A stretch of 16,025 nt of DNA, from NCBI GenBank assembly GCA_913043075.1, contig CAJWLI010000009.1, forward strand, positions 1-16,025. Reading direction: 5' to 3'. The translations under genes and the position numbers were made by a program. This document shows, in pieces, positions 6,985 through 15,050 of the stretch; positions within the stretch are counted from its first letter, which is position 1, and each line of letters begins with the position of its first letter. The notes beneath the pieces are model-generated. The model ran no database searches, had not been told where the DNA came from, and worked only from the letters and a program-made list of their open reading frames with translations. This DNA comes from an uncultured Gammaproteobacteria bacterium (GTDB lineage Bacteria; Pseudomonadota; Gammaproteobacteria; Pseudomonadales; Azotimanducaceae).

Positions 6985-8175
6985 TTAGTCCAGCTGTATA
7001 AACTTTATTGGGTCACCGATTTTGATCTGCTGAGCACCATCTACAATTGCTAAACAATTTGCCCATCTCAAAGAACTAAGAACACTAGAACCCTGGTGAG
7101 CGTACTTTTCTAGCCAGGTCTCTCCCTGTTTAGATCTTAGCCTCGCGCGAAGATACTCTCGGCGTGATCCTGCTTGGAAATCAAAAGAAGACAGCCCATA
7201 GAGTTCATTAGGAGCAACCTCCCTCAAGCCCTGCGTCGCCTTAAGGAAAGGTTTCGCAAAGACAAAGAAGCTTACAAAGGTAGACACTGGATTGCCGGGC
7301 AAACCTAAGAGAGGTTTTCCGTTAATTTCTCCAAGCAAGAACGGTTTTCCAGGTTTCATCGCAACCTTCCATATATTAACCGATCCTAACGCTCTTACGG
7401 CGGCTTTAACATGATCCTCTTCACCAACCGAAACCCCGCCCGAGGAAATTATTACATCGGCTACTTCCCCAGCTTTCGATAGCATAGCCAGTGTTTTCGA
7501 GTAGTCATCGGGCACGATTCCCAAGTCAATAACGTTAAGCCCCATATCTCTAAGCAAACCATAAATAAGGAATCGATTGGAGTTGTAAGACTGAGCAGAC
7601 TTCAAGGCCTTTCCAGGTAATACCAATTCATCACCTGTAGAGAAAATCGCAACGGTCAGAGGGATTTTTACTTTCACGCTAGTTTCTCCAACCGATGCCA
7701 AAAGAGCGACCGCAGCGCTAGAGAGAAACTCCCCTTTTGAAACCACTTTAGAGCCCGAGCTAATATCGTGGCCTCGTCTTCGAACATTAGAGTACTTCTT
7801 TGGCAACTTTTTGATTGTCGCGGTGTCTAAAGAAAACTCAACATCCTCTTGAACTATTACGGTATCTGCGCCTTCTGGAATGGGGGCCCCAGTGAAAATT
7901 CTGGCAAGAGAATTCTTCGTTAAAGTCTGGCCAAGCCGCCCAGCTGGTATCCTATCGCAAACACTGTAAGACATTCCCTCTAAAAGGTCTCCGTGACAAC
8001 CCGCAAATCCATCCATAGCGCTGTTGTCAAAGAAAGGGACATCAATTTGCGCGAACACATCCTCTGCGCTAGCGCGGCCATAGGATTGGTCTAACAATGT
8101 CCTTTCGTCTCCGGTTGCCGGTCTCGCTGTTTCTAAGAGCTGTTTGACCGCATCATCTACCGGCAAGAGATCCAA
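6985..8175 (-). CDS. moeA: Molybdopterin molybdenumtransferase MoeA
   Basis: Inserts molybdate into adenylylated molybdopterin in the last step of molybdenum cofactor synthesis, in the cytoplasm. At 396 residues it is close to the E. coli length (411). Motifs in order: VPFFDNSAMDGFA (46-58), RIFTGAPIPEGADTVIVQE (92-110), RRRGHDI (132-138), STGDELV (179-185), SSGGVSVGEEDHV (244-256), MKPGKPFLLG (273-282) and GLPGNPVS (291-298). The start is TTG 8175: domain I begins within a few residues and GGGAG-like purines lie about 10 nt upstream, inside the end of moaB. The spacing to moaB is 3 nt, so the pair is cotranscribed. Confidence 0.97.
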   Translation of the reverse strand: MDLLPVDDAVKQLLETARPATGDERTLLDQSYGRASAEDVFAQIDVPFFDNSAMDGFAGCHGDLLEGMSYSVCDRIPAGRLGQTLTKNSLARIFTGAPIPEGADTVIVQEDVEFSLDTATIKKLPKKYSNVRRRGHDISSGSKVVSKGEFLSSAAVALLASVGETSVKVKIPLTVAIFSTGDELVLPGKALKSAQSYNSNRFLIYGLLRDMGLNVIDLGIVPDDYSKTLAMLSKAGEVADVIISSGGVSVGEEDHVKAAVRALGSVNIWKVAMKPGKPFLLGEINGKPLLGLPGNPVSTFVSFFVFAKPFLKATQGLREVAPNELYGLSSFDFQAGSRREYLRARLRSKQGETWLEKYAHQGSSVLSSLRWANCLAIVDGAQQIKIGDPIKFIQLD

Positions 8176-8178
8176 AAC

Positions 8179-8697
8179 TCAATGGCTCCCAGTTCGAATA
8201 AGTTCCGCAAAATTACAGGGCTTATGATTGATATCTAATTGATCTTTAAGAATCTTATCCCACGCTGTCTTACAGGCTCCCGTAGACCCTGGTATACAGA
8301 AAATTATGGTGTCGTTTGCAATACCAGCAAGCGCTCTAGACTGAACAGTCGAAGTGCCTATTTCATCGAAAGACAACCTTCGAAAAAGCTCCCCAAATCC
8401 GGGAACATCCGAATCAAAAAGAGGTTGAACAGCTTCTGGCGTTGAATCCCTTGACGTAAAACCAGTTCCACCAGTGACCAAAACGACCTCGACGCCTGGA
8501 TCCGCTATCCAGCTAGACAGAATAGCTCTGAGATCATAAAGATTATCTTTTGAGATAGCGTATTGGGAGATTGAGTGTCCTCCTGACCTAGCGGCGTCCA
8601 TCAAGAATCTACCAGAAGAGTCATTTTTCTCGTTTCGAGTATCAGATACCGTTAGCACTCCTATGCTCAAGCATCCAAGATTACCGTTTTTAGTCAT
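8179..8697 (-). CDS. moaB: Molybdenum cofactor biosynthesis protein MoaB/Mog family
   Basis: Molybdopterin-binding protein of the MoaB/Mog family. Mog and MoeA-linked homologues adenylylate molybdopterin before MoeA inserts the metal. The 172 residues contain the fold's signature: IGVLTVSDTRN near the N-terminus, VVLVTGGTGFTSRDSTPEAVQPLF, GFGELFRRLSFDEIGTSTVQSRALAG and FCIPGSTGACKTAWD. This is closer to MoaB than to Mog. Direct coupling to moeA suggests it acts as the adenylyltransferase in this organism. The frame also allows GTG 8700 (GTG ATG in tandem); I prefer ATG 8697, and no strong RBS separates them. It lies 26 nt downstream of the crotonase gene. Confidence 0.95.
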   Translation of the reverse strand: MTKNGNLGCLSIGVLTVSDTRNEKNDSSGRFLMDAARSGGHSISQYAISKDNLYDLRAILSSWIADPGVEVVLVTGGTGFTSRDSTPEAVQPLFDSDVPGFGELFRRLSFDEIGTSTVQSRALAGIANDTIIFCIPGSTGACKTAWDKILKDQLDINHKPCNFAELIRTGSH

Positions 8698-8723
8698 CAC
8701 TTAAACCGATTAAAAATCATGTT

Positions 8724-9500
8724 TTAAAGACCCTTCCAATTCGGGGGGCGCTTCTCTGAGAAAGCCCTAGGGCCTTCAACAAAATCTGAACTTTTTTGCA
8801 TTAACTGGACTTGTTTATATCTACTTTTTATGGCGTCTTCAATCCCTGATGCATTCATTCCCAACATAGCAGCTTCTTTGCTTGCTCTAACCGAAAGAGG
8901 TGCGCATTCGAGAATTAAACCAGCCCAATCTTTCGCTGTGTCAAGAACCGAATTTTTTCTTGATACTTCGTTCACGAATCCGAGATCCTTTCCCTCTTGC
9001 GCTGAGACTCTGCGCCCGGTTAAAAGCATGCCCATCGCTTTTTTAATTCCGATTTCTCGAGGCAAACGATGAATGCCACCTCCTAAAGCCGCCAAACCAA
9101 CTCTCGGCTCAGGCAAAGAAAAGACTGCATTTTCAGCAGCGACAATTAAGTCGCAAGCGAGAGCAATCTCAAAACCTCCACCCATCGCGACACCATTTAC
9201 AGCTGCGATAATAGGCTTTGTATTATCGAATCGAGAAGTAATTCCCCCAAAACCAGACGAGGGTTGCCCCTTCATATCCCCACCAGACGCCTGATATTTA
9301 AGATCATTTCCAGCGCAGAAAGCTTTATCACCAGCTCCGGTTATTATCGCAACCCATTGGTCTGGATCTGAAACAAAGTTGTCAAACGCTTCGCTCAACT
9401 CAACGTTCGCAGGGGGATGCAAAGCATTCATTACCTCGGGACGATTTATAGTTATGACTGTTAATCTTCCCTCTTTGGTCACCTCACTGTATTTTCTCAT
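8724..9500 (-). CDS. Enoyl-CoA hydratase/isomerase (crotonase), CaiD-like
   Basis: A 258-residue crotonase acting on a CoA thioester. The oxyanion-hole elements are visible as AFCAGNDLK and GVAMGGGFE. Both catalytic glutamates of hydratases are present: one in GGGFE and one in LPEPRVGLAALGGG. The overall pattern (VAIITGAGDKAFCAGNDLK, GPRAFSEKRPPNWKG at the end) resembles carnitinyl-CoA dehydratase CaiD more than FadB/PaaF, but no carnitine genes lie nearby, so the substrate is open. Start: ATG 9500 has GGAGG 8 nt upstream. The in-frame TTG 9506 is only 2 nt from that SD and is rejected. It lies 42 nt downstream of the C-S lyase gene and precedes moaB. Confidence 0.92.
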   Translation of the reverse strand: MRKYSEVTKEGRLTVITINRPEVMNALHPPANVELSEAFDNFVSDPDQWVAIITGAGDKAFCAGNDLKYQASGGDMKGQPSSGFGGITSRFDNTKPIIAAVNGVAMGGGFEIALACDLIVAAENAVFSLPEPRVGLAALGGGIHRLPREIGIKKAMGMLLTGRRVSAQEGKDLGFVNEVSRKNSVLDTAKDWAGLILECAPLSVRASKEAAMLGMNASGIEDAIKSRYKQVQLMQKSSDFVEGPRAFSEKRPPNWKGL

Positions 9501-9542
9501 ACTCAAACCCTCCGTTTTTTGATAAACGAATTTTTAATTCTA

Positions 9543-10670
9543 TCAATCCAACAAAGCTTGGATTATTTTACAGGCCTCTCGAAGTACCGAACGAGGGCCC
9601 GCAAAATTCATCCTCAAAAATCCTTTTTTTCCAAAATCGGCTCCATCAGACAACTCTAAACCTCGAGACAAAAGGTCTTCAACGGGATGCTCCCGACCTG
9701 TCTTTCGAAAATCAATCCAGAGAAAGTACGTCCCCTCAGGCTCGATTATCTCAATACCTTTAAGCCTTCCAAGATCTTTCATCAAAAAATTCCGATTTTC
9801 CTCAAGGTAACGAAGCATTTGTCGAAACCAAGGGTCGCATTTTGCGTAGGCAACTTCCATGGCAGTCAGAGTTAGGATATTAAGATCAGGGATCAGCCCT
9901 TTCGACTTCGACAAAAACCTTTTACGCAGATCATCGTTTGGAATAACCGCAAAAGCACCTCCTAATCCACTCATCGCGTGGCTTTTTGAAGGGGACATAA
10001 AAGTGATTGTCCTCTGGCTAATAGAATCGCCTACTGTAGCCAGTGGAAAATGCTTTCTTTTGTCAAAAACAATATCCGCATGCATTTCATCTGAGCAAAC
10101 TAACAAATCATTTTCTACACACATTTCAGCCAAACGCTCTATTTCTTCTCTATTCATTGATCTGCCTAAAGGGTTTTGAGGGTTACAGATTAGAAATAAT
10201 TTGAGGTTCTTCTCTCGGGCGAGATCAGAGAACTTATCAAAATCAAAACCCCAACGATCTTGAGAGATATGCGAGTCTAAAGTCATTAAAGAGCGATTCG
10301 CGTTAGCAACGGCGTTAAAAATTGGTGGATATACAGGCAACTCCGAAATGGCCTTTTCGTTTTTATCTAAGAATATACGACAGCAAAGATTCAATCCGAG
10401 AACGATGCTAGGCAGATAAACAATCCAATGTTTCTCAATTTTCCAGTCATATAAGGAATCGGCACGCTCAATAACAATATCATTCAGGGAGTCTGATATA
10501 TTTTCGTAACCAAGAACCTGATCCGCCTTTTCTATCAAGGAGTCGCGGATAGGAGATGGAAGAGGAAAATCGGAATCCCCAATAGTAAGAGCAATGGTAT
10601 TTTTCTTCTTTGTCCACCTAGAACTGTTGGAGACAACTCGGTTATTTACCTTATCAAAAATTTCGTGCAA
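9543..10670 (-). CDS. PatB/MalY-type PLP C-S lyase (putative cystathionine beta-lyase)
   Basis: Fold-type I PLP enzyme of 375 residues. Family marks: IALTIGDSDFPLPSPIRD (26-43, the MalY/PatB 'D(A/M)DF' region), CNPQNPLGR (162-170), SDEMHADIVF (193-202) with the Asp that binds the pyridine nitrogen, SPSKSHAMSGLGG (226-238) with the Schiff-base lysine K229, and a C-terminal FLRMNFA with the carboxylate-binding Arg. The group contains cystathionine beta-lyases and aminotransferases. Proximity to a cystathionine gamma-synthase-like gene and msrA favours a C-S lyase making homocysteine. The only in-frame start is TTG 10670 (stop at 10683-10685 upstream), with a weak RBS. It is divergent from msrA and first of the minus-strand run. 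Confidence 0.85.
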   Translation of the reverse strand: MHEIFDKVNNRVVSNSSRWTKKKNTIALTIGDSDFPLPSPIRDSLIEKADQVLGYENISDSLNDIVIERADSLYDWKIEKHWIVYLPSIVLGLNLCCRIFLDKNEKAISELPVYPPIFNAVANANRSLMTLDSHISQDRWGFDFDKFSDLAREKNLKLFLICNPQNPLGRSMNREEIERLAEMCVENDLLVCSDEMHADIVFDKRKHFPLATVGDSISQRTITFMSPSKSHAMSGLGGAFAVIPNDDLRKRFLSKSKGLIPDLNILTLTAMEVAYAKCDPWFRQMLRYLEENRNFLMKDLGRLKGIEIIEPEGTYFLWIDFRKTGREHPVEDLLSRGLELSDGADFGKKGFLRMNFAGPRSVLREACKIIQALLD

Positions 10671-10754
10671 TTGTGTTTCGTATCATTGATATTTGTTGAG
10701 GTTAAGCTTAAGTTATTTGGGTCATTAGTAAAGCGATGTGGAAACCAAATTAAG

Positions 10755-11378
10755 ATGTTTGAAAAAAAATCAGTTATGCCGGCACCGAACGAGGCTCTTC
10801 CTGGAAGAGAAGAAGAAATATCAGTTCCTGAATATCATTTCGTAAATGGTAATCCGATGCAGGCAGTTACCATCGAAAATTACGAAAAGGCAATGTTTGG
10901 CCTAGGCTGTTTTTGGGGTGCGGAGCGAATATTTTGGGAAACACCGGGCGTATTCGTAACAGCCGTCGGATATGCTGGAGGATTAACGCCCAATCCAACA
11001 TATGAGGAGGTCTGCTCAGGTTTAACTGGTCACAACGAAGTAGTGAGAGTTTTTTTTGACCCAGCAGAAGTAAGCTTCGAAAAACTTTTGAAAAAATTTT
11101 GGGAAGGGCACAATCCAACCCAAGGAATGCGTCAAGGCAACGATGTAGGAACACAGTATCGTTCAGGAATATACGTTTTTTCAAGGACTCAGAGAGAAAT
11201 CGCAGAAAGGTCTTTACTGAGTTTTGAAGAAAAACTTTCCGCCAACGGATTTTCTCGAATCACAACAGAAATCTTAGACGCACCAGCCTTTTATTTTGCA
11301 GAAGACTACCACCAGCAATATCTTGCGAAGGTTCCTAACGGATACTGTGGGCTTGGAGGAACAGGTGTCGAATTTTAG
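10755..11378 (+). CDS. msrA: Peptide methionine (S)-S-oxide reductase MsrA
   Basis: Repairs S-form methionine sulfoxide in proteins and free methionine using thioredoxin. The 207-residue product is of the long form like E. coli MsrA: an N-terminal NEALPGR segment, catalytic GCFWGAE (51-57, C52), GYAGGLTPNPTYEEVCSG, GHNEVVRV, GMRQGNDVGTQYRSGIY, YHQQYL and a resolving-cysteine region GYCGLGG (C198). Start: ATG 10755, which gives the family N-terminus. The frame is open 30 codons further to 10665, but that extension is unlike the family and would overlap the divergent lyase start. The stop overlaps the purC stop tail to tail. Confidence 0.97.
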   Translation: MFEKKSVMPAPNEALPGREEEISVPEYHFVNGNPMQAVTIENYEKAMFGLGCFWGAERIFWETPGVFVTAVGYAGGLTPNPTYEEVCSGLTGHNEVVRVFFDPAEVSFEKLLKKFWEGHNPTQGMRQGNDVGTQYRSGIYVFSRTQREIAERSLLSFEEKLSANGFSRITTEILDAPAFYFAEDYHQQYLAKVPNGYCGLGGTGVEF

Positions 11379-12298
11379 TCGGAATGACCTAGAACCTTAT
11401 TGTGTAAATCCTGATAACGGAGCCTAGTGGTTTGCACCAGCTCCTCAGGAATCTTTGGTCCAGGGGGCGTTTTGTCCCACAAACCTGACTCATGAAGCTT
11501 CTCCGCAAAATTTCTCAAAAGCTGCTTGTCAAAATTGTCTTGTTTTTTATCGGCAACCCAAGATTGCAAAGACCAATATCTGCTGCTATCTGGAGTTAAA
11601 ACTTCATCGATCAACATGAGATTACCTTGTTGATCTAGACCGAACTCAAATTTCGTGTCAGCTATGATTAATCCTTTTCCTCTCGCGTAGGCATTCGCTC
11701 TATCGTACAACTCCAGCGAGACGCTACTCAGTTTCTCAATCAAAGCTTTGCCGACTATTTCGCCGGCTTCGTCAAGGGTTATCGATTCATCATGACCCTT
11801 TTCAGCTTTTGTAGTTGGAGTAAAGATCGGATTTATAAACCTGTGACCGTCAACCAAATTTTTGGGCAAAGGAATCCCAGAGATTCCACCGGTGCTAAGA
11901 TATTCTTTATAACCCCCTCCTGTTAAATATCCCCGGACAATACATTCAATCGGAATCACTTTCGCTTTCTGACAAATCATTACCCTCCTCTCAAGCAGAC
12001 TCTTTTCGTCAACCGAAAGATGTGTAAGATTATCGACGTCAGTTGAATAAAGATGATTCTCGACAACATCTGCTAAAAGCTCAAACCAAAACTTACTTAT
12101 CTGGGTGAGCATAATGCCCTTTTCGGGAATACCATTACCGAGAACGACATCAAAAACACTGACCCGATCCGTAGCAACAATAAGCACCCCTGGACTGTTA
12201 TCGGGAAGGACAAGATCATATATATCTCGCACCTTTCCTTCTCGACGATTTTCTAGAGGAAGTGCCGTCTTTAAAAGACTTTGGTCTATCAACCTCAA
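11375..12298 (-). CDS. purC: SAICAR synthase (PurC)
   Basis: ATP-dependent ligation of aspartate to CAIR in purine synthesis. At 307 residues it is the longer (yeast Ade1-like) form rather than the ~240-residue E. coli form. Visible motifs: REGKVRDIYD near the N-terminus, ATDRVSVFDVVLGNGIPEKG, LTQISKFWF, CIVRGYLTGGGYKEY, DTKFEFGLD and DEVLTPDSSRYW. The start is TTG 12298, overlapping the upstream stop as TTGA, so translation is coupled to the cystathionine gamma-synthase-family gene. Because it follows that gene with no promoter between, it may fall under the same SAM-II riboswitch. It ends tail to tail with msrA, overlapping by 4 nt. Confidence 0.96.
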   Translation of the reverse strand: MRLIDQSLLKTALPLENRREGKVRDIYDLVLPDNSPGVLIVATDRVSVFDVVLGNGIPEKGIMLTQISKFWFELLADVVENHLYSTDVDNLTHLSVDEKSLLERRVMICQKAKVIPIECIVRGYLTGGGYKEYLSTGGISGIPLPKNLVDGHRFINPIFTPTTKAEKGHDESITLDEAGEIVGKALIEKLSSVSLELYDRANAYARGKGLIIADTKFEFGLDQQGNLMLIDEVLTPDSSRYWSLQSWVADKKQDNFDKQLLRNFAEKLHESGLWDKTPPGPKIPEELVQTTRLRYQDLHNKVLGHSD

Positions 12299-13515
12299 AT
12301 TAAGTTCCTCTCGAGATCCAATCTTAAATCATCAAATTCCTCTATCCCAACAGAGAACCTAATAAGAGAATCAGCTATTCCCATTTCTTTCCTGCGAACA
12401 GGACCCATTTCATGATAAATGGAGTGTGCAACTGGTATACACAAAGTTCTTGTGTCTCCAAGGTTGCTTGCGCATGCAATCAAGTCGAGTCTATTAATAA
12501 AATCAAAACAATCTATTTCATCTTTAATTTCTATGCTTAATATTCCTCCAAAGGCTGAAAAAAGTTTCTTTGCTCTGTTGTGCTGGGGATGTGAAACTAA
12601 TCCCGGATAATGGACTTTTTCTACTAGCGAGTGACCATCAAGATAATGCGCTAAGGCCATAGCGTTGCTGCTTATACGGTCCATTCTCAGAGCTAAGGTG
12701 TCCGACCCAACGGAAATTAGATGAGCTGCTTCAGGGCCCAAAGAAGCACCGAAATCTCTTAATCCCTTTTTCTTGATTTGCTTAACGACCCAATTAACCG
12801 GAGCCCCCTGTTTGTAACGATCATCTATGCACGACAGGTTGCGCCATTCGAAATTATCGAAAACGGAAACAGCCCCCCCGAGGGCATTAGCATGTCCGCC
12901 AATATATTTAGTAAGCGAATTTATAACAAGGTTAGCTCCAGATGTGATGGGCGAATAGAGATAAGGAGTCGTTAGGGTGTTGTCAACAAAATAAATCAAC
13001 GCCTTTGACTTGCAAAGTTGACCTATTCCTTCTAAATCTGAGATTTGAGTTCTAGGGTTAGCAATAGTCTCAACAAACACAAGTTTGGTGTTTTCTTTGA
13101 TTGCCGCTCGAACATTCTCTGCGCATGTAGCGTCCACAAAAGAAGTTTCGATTCCATGAGACATGAACGACTGAAAAAGACTGTTAGTGTTTCCAAAAAG
13201 AAATGAAGAAGATATGAAATGATCTCCAGGTCTGAGAAGAGAAAAGATGGTAGATCCGATGGCGGCCATTCCGGTGCCAAAAGCGATCGTTTCGTAACTT
13301 TTTTCCATCAAATCTATCTTCTCTTGTAAAGCAGTGACAGTTGGATTGACCTGCCTTCCGTAGGAATAACCACTTTTTTTCCCTTGAAAAACATAAGCCA
13401 ATTCTCTCGCATCGTCGAACGAAAAAGAGACTGAATGATGGACGGGTTTGTGAACCGAACCGTGCCTCACCTTTCCTTTACGATTTGAATGCAAAATATC
13501 AGAAGTAAAACCCAT
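12295..13515 (-). CDS. Cystathionine gamma-synthase / O-acylhomoserine sulfhydrylase family enzyme
   Basis: A 406-residue Cys/Met-metabolism PLP enzyme. It shows YGRQVNPTV (52-60, phosphate-binding Tyr and Arg), FGTGMAAIG (79-87), ETIANPRTQ (149-157), VDNTLTTPYL (177-186), the Schiff-base lysine K203 in NSLTKYIGGH, and a C-terminal IRFSVGIEEFDDL. It belongs to the branch often labelled 'cystathionine gamma-synthase family protein'; whether it uses cysteine (MetB) or sulfide (MetY/MetZ) cannot be decided, so no symbol is given. The SAM-II riboswitch upstream ties it to methionine synthesis. ATG 13515 lies 15 nt after the terminator U-tract, with GGGAAA as a modest RBS. purC follows with overlapping codons. 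Confidence 0.93.
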   Translation of the reverse strand: MGFTSDILHSNRKGKVRHGSVHKPVHHSVSFSFDDARELAYVFQGKKSGYSYGRQVNPTVTALQEKIDLMEKSYETIAFGTGMAAIGSTIFSLLRPGDHFISSSFLFGNTNSLFQSFMSHGIETSFVDATCAENVRAAIKENTKLVFVETIANPRTQISDLEGIGQLCKSKALIYFVDNTLTTPYLYSPITSGANLVINSLTKYIGGHANALGGAVSVFDNFEWRNLSCIDDRYKQGAPVNWVVKQIKKKGLRDFGASLGPEAAHLISVGSDTLALRMDRISSNAMALAHYLDGHSLVEKVHYPGLVSHPQHNRAKKLFSAFGGILSIEIKDEIDCFDFINRLDLIACASNLGDTRTLCIPVAHSIYHEMGPVRRKEMGIADSLIRFSVGIEEFDDLRLDLERNLI

Positions 13516-13529
13516 ATCAATTATTTCCC

Positions 13530-13563
13530 AAAAAAAAACCCGCTGAGTTTTTAACTCAGCAGG
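13530..13563 (-). terminator. Intrinsic terminator in the methionine-gene leader
   Basis: On the minus strand GCTGAGTT (13560-13553) pairs with AACTCAGC (13549-13542) around a 3-nt loop, with extra pairing at the base. Nine U residues follow (13538-13530). No minus-strand gene lies between the upstream promoter and this point, so it can only be a leader terminator. It ends 15 nt before the CGS-family ATG and serves as the expression platform of the riboswitch. Confidence 0.9.
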
Positions 13564-13570
13564 CTTATAT

Positions 13571-13622
13571 AGTTTTAGCTGAATTTATAACGCGCTCGCA
13601 AGCAAAATCCAAATCAGCGCTT
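13571..13622 (-). promoter_or_regulatory. SAM-II riboswitch aptamer
   Basis: The minus strand reads GCGCTGATTT (13620-13611), then TTGCGAGCGCGT (about 13601-13590), ATAAAT and AGCTAAAA (13580-13573). This is almost the same string of conserved blocks, in the same order and spacing, as the SAM-II aptamer of known structure from the Sargasso metagenome (GCGCUGAUUU, UUGCAAGCGCGU, AUAAAU, AGCUAAAA). P1 forms from GCGCT and AGCGC. The loop TTTTGCT (13607-13601) can pair with AGC and AAAA of the 3' block as the P2 pseudoknot. It binds S-adenosylmethionine and should repress the gene downstream. Confidence 0.93.
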
Positions 13623-13629
13623 CACCATT

Positions 13630-13657
13630 AGTATACCAAGGCGGATTTACTAATCAA
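13630..13657 (-). promoter_or_regulatory. Promoter of the SAM-II-controlled gene
   Basis: On the minus strand TTGATT (13657-13652, 4/6) is 16 nt from TATACT (13635-13630, 5/6). The predicted start near 13623 coincides with the 5' edge of the aptamer, as is usual for this compact riboswitch. Confidence 0.65.
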
Positions 13658-13717
13658 TTATTAATCCAGATAGCCAGAAGCCTGATAGAATTGAAGAAAA
13701 ATAATGTGAAACTCGGT

Positions 13718-15001
13718 ATGAACGAATCAGATTTCAGAAAAAAGCTATTAGGCTTTTTGCACAAATCGCCAACTCCTTTCCATGTAGTAAGCGACATAGC
13801 AGAAACTCTTCAGCAACAAGATTTTGCTGAGTTAAAAGAAGTAGAAAAATGGGACATCGAACCCGGTAAATATTTTGTTAGGAGAAACGATTCTTCCATA
13901 ATCGCCTTCCAATTAGGTCAACGTCCTATCGAAGAGACCGGCCTTCGCATGGTTGGAGCTCATACAGACAGTCCGGGACTTAAACTAAAACCTTTACCTA
14001 TAATACGAAGAAAAGGTTTGTTTCAGTTAGGCGTAGAAGTCTACGGTGGGGCTTTACTAAACCCCTGGTTTGACAGAGACCTCAGTATCGCTGGACGGAT
14101 AACTAAGACGACAAAAAATGGCAAGATCGAAAGCATAATAATAGACGCGAAAGAACCGTTGGCATTCATTCCGAGCCTTGCTATTCACCTCGACAGAGAA
14201 GCAAACAAAAACAGATCCGTAAATGCTGAAACGGATATTGTCCCAATTATTTCTGCTGATCATCACTTCCGTGAATTAGATGATTTTTTTTCAGCAAATC
14301 TAAAAAAAGGAGAAACTCTTTTAAATACCGATCTTTTCTTTTACGACACAAACCAAGCGAGACTAGTGGGAGCGAAAAACGAGTTTTTAGCGGCCGCTCG
14401 ACTAGATAATCAATTGAGTTGCTTTTGTGCAATATCCGCTTTATTGGAAGCTGAACCTTCCAACTCTTGCCTCGTCGTTTTGAATGATCATGAGGAAGTT
14501 GGAAGCGCGTCCCACGTTGGGGCCGACGGGAGCTTTCTTTTGGACTTTTTCAATCGAATAACTGAAGAACCAGAACGACGTCTTAGGGCCATCGCTCACT
14601 CACTCTTAGTGTCGACCGATAATGCTCACGCGGTTCATCCCAACTATCCCGAAAAACATGAAAAAAATCACGGGCCAATCATAAACAAAGGAATAGCGAT
14701 AAAACATAATGCTAATCAAAGATATGCAACGAACAGTGAAACAGCGGGATATTTCAAAAGACTTTGCATGAACAATGAGATTCCGTTGCAAGAGTTTGTC
14801 AATCGAGGTGATATGGCTTGCGGCAGCACCATCGGTCCGATCACGGCCAGCAAAATAGGGGTCCGAACATTAGATTTAGGTGTGCCGACTTTCGGAATGC
14901 ACTCAATCAGAGAATTAGCCGGAATACACGACATCTTCAACTTGAGCCGAGGCCTTAAAGAGTTTTTCAATGATACGAGTTTCGGTGGTGAGTCCTCTTG
15001 A
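13718..15001 (+). CDS. apeB: M18-family aspartyl aminopeptidase
   Basis: Cytoplasmic di-zinc aminopeptidase that removes N-terminal acidic or other residues from peptides; 427 residues, matching bacterial ApeB (about 429). Visible in order: the N-terminal signature LLGFLHKSPTPFHVV, MVGAHTDSPGLKLKP with the metal-ligand His, LDNQLSCF with the bridging Asp, NDHEEVGSASHVGADGSF with the catalytic/ligand Glu pair, STDNAHAVHPNYPEKHE, IKHNANQRYATNSETAGYF, RGDMACGSTIGPITAS, and near the end GVPTFGMHSIRELAG with the last His. Start: ATG 13718 gives the family N-terminus. The frame opens earlier at TTG 13691 (and GTG 13706), which would add 9 untypical residues; none has a strong RBS. It is divergent from the SAM-II-controlled gene and convergent with the permease (49-nt gap). 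Confidence 0.92.
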   Translation: MNESDFRKKLLGFLHKSPTPFHVVSDIAETLQQQDFAELKEVEKWDIEPGKYFVRRNDSSIIAFQLGQRPIEETGLRMVGAHTDSPGLKLKPLPIIRRKGLFQLGVEVYGGALLNPWFDRDLSIAGRITKTTKNGKIESIIIDAKEPLAFIPSLAIHLDREANKNRSVNAETDIVPIISADHHFRELDDFFSANLKKGETLLNTDLFFYDTNQARLVGAKNEFLAAARLDNQLSCFCAISALLEAEPSNSCLVVLNDHEEVGSASHVGADGSFLLDFFNRITEEPERRLRAIAHSLLVSTDNAHAVHPNYPEKHEKNHGPIINKGIAIKHNANQRYATNSETAGYFKRLCMNNEIPLQEFVNRGDMACGSTIGPITASKIGVRTLDLGVPTFGMHSIRELAGIHDIFNLSRGLKEFFNDTSFGGESS

Positions 15002-15050
15002 TATGATATTTGCAGACCGGACGAGGATTTCAACGAAGCGCTAGCGAGCT

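Noticed and set aside
8830..9294. Two adjoining plus-strand ORFs opposite the crotonase gene
   Set aside because: They are antisense shadows of a clearly coding minus-strand gene with full catalytic motifs.
10665..10754. Longer MsrA reading frame from 10665
   Set aside because: The 30 extra residues do not resemble MsrA and would overlap the divergent lyase start; ATG 10755 gives the standard N-terminus.
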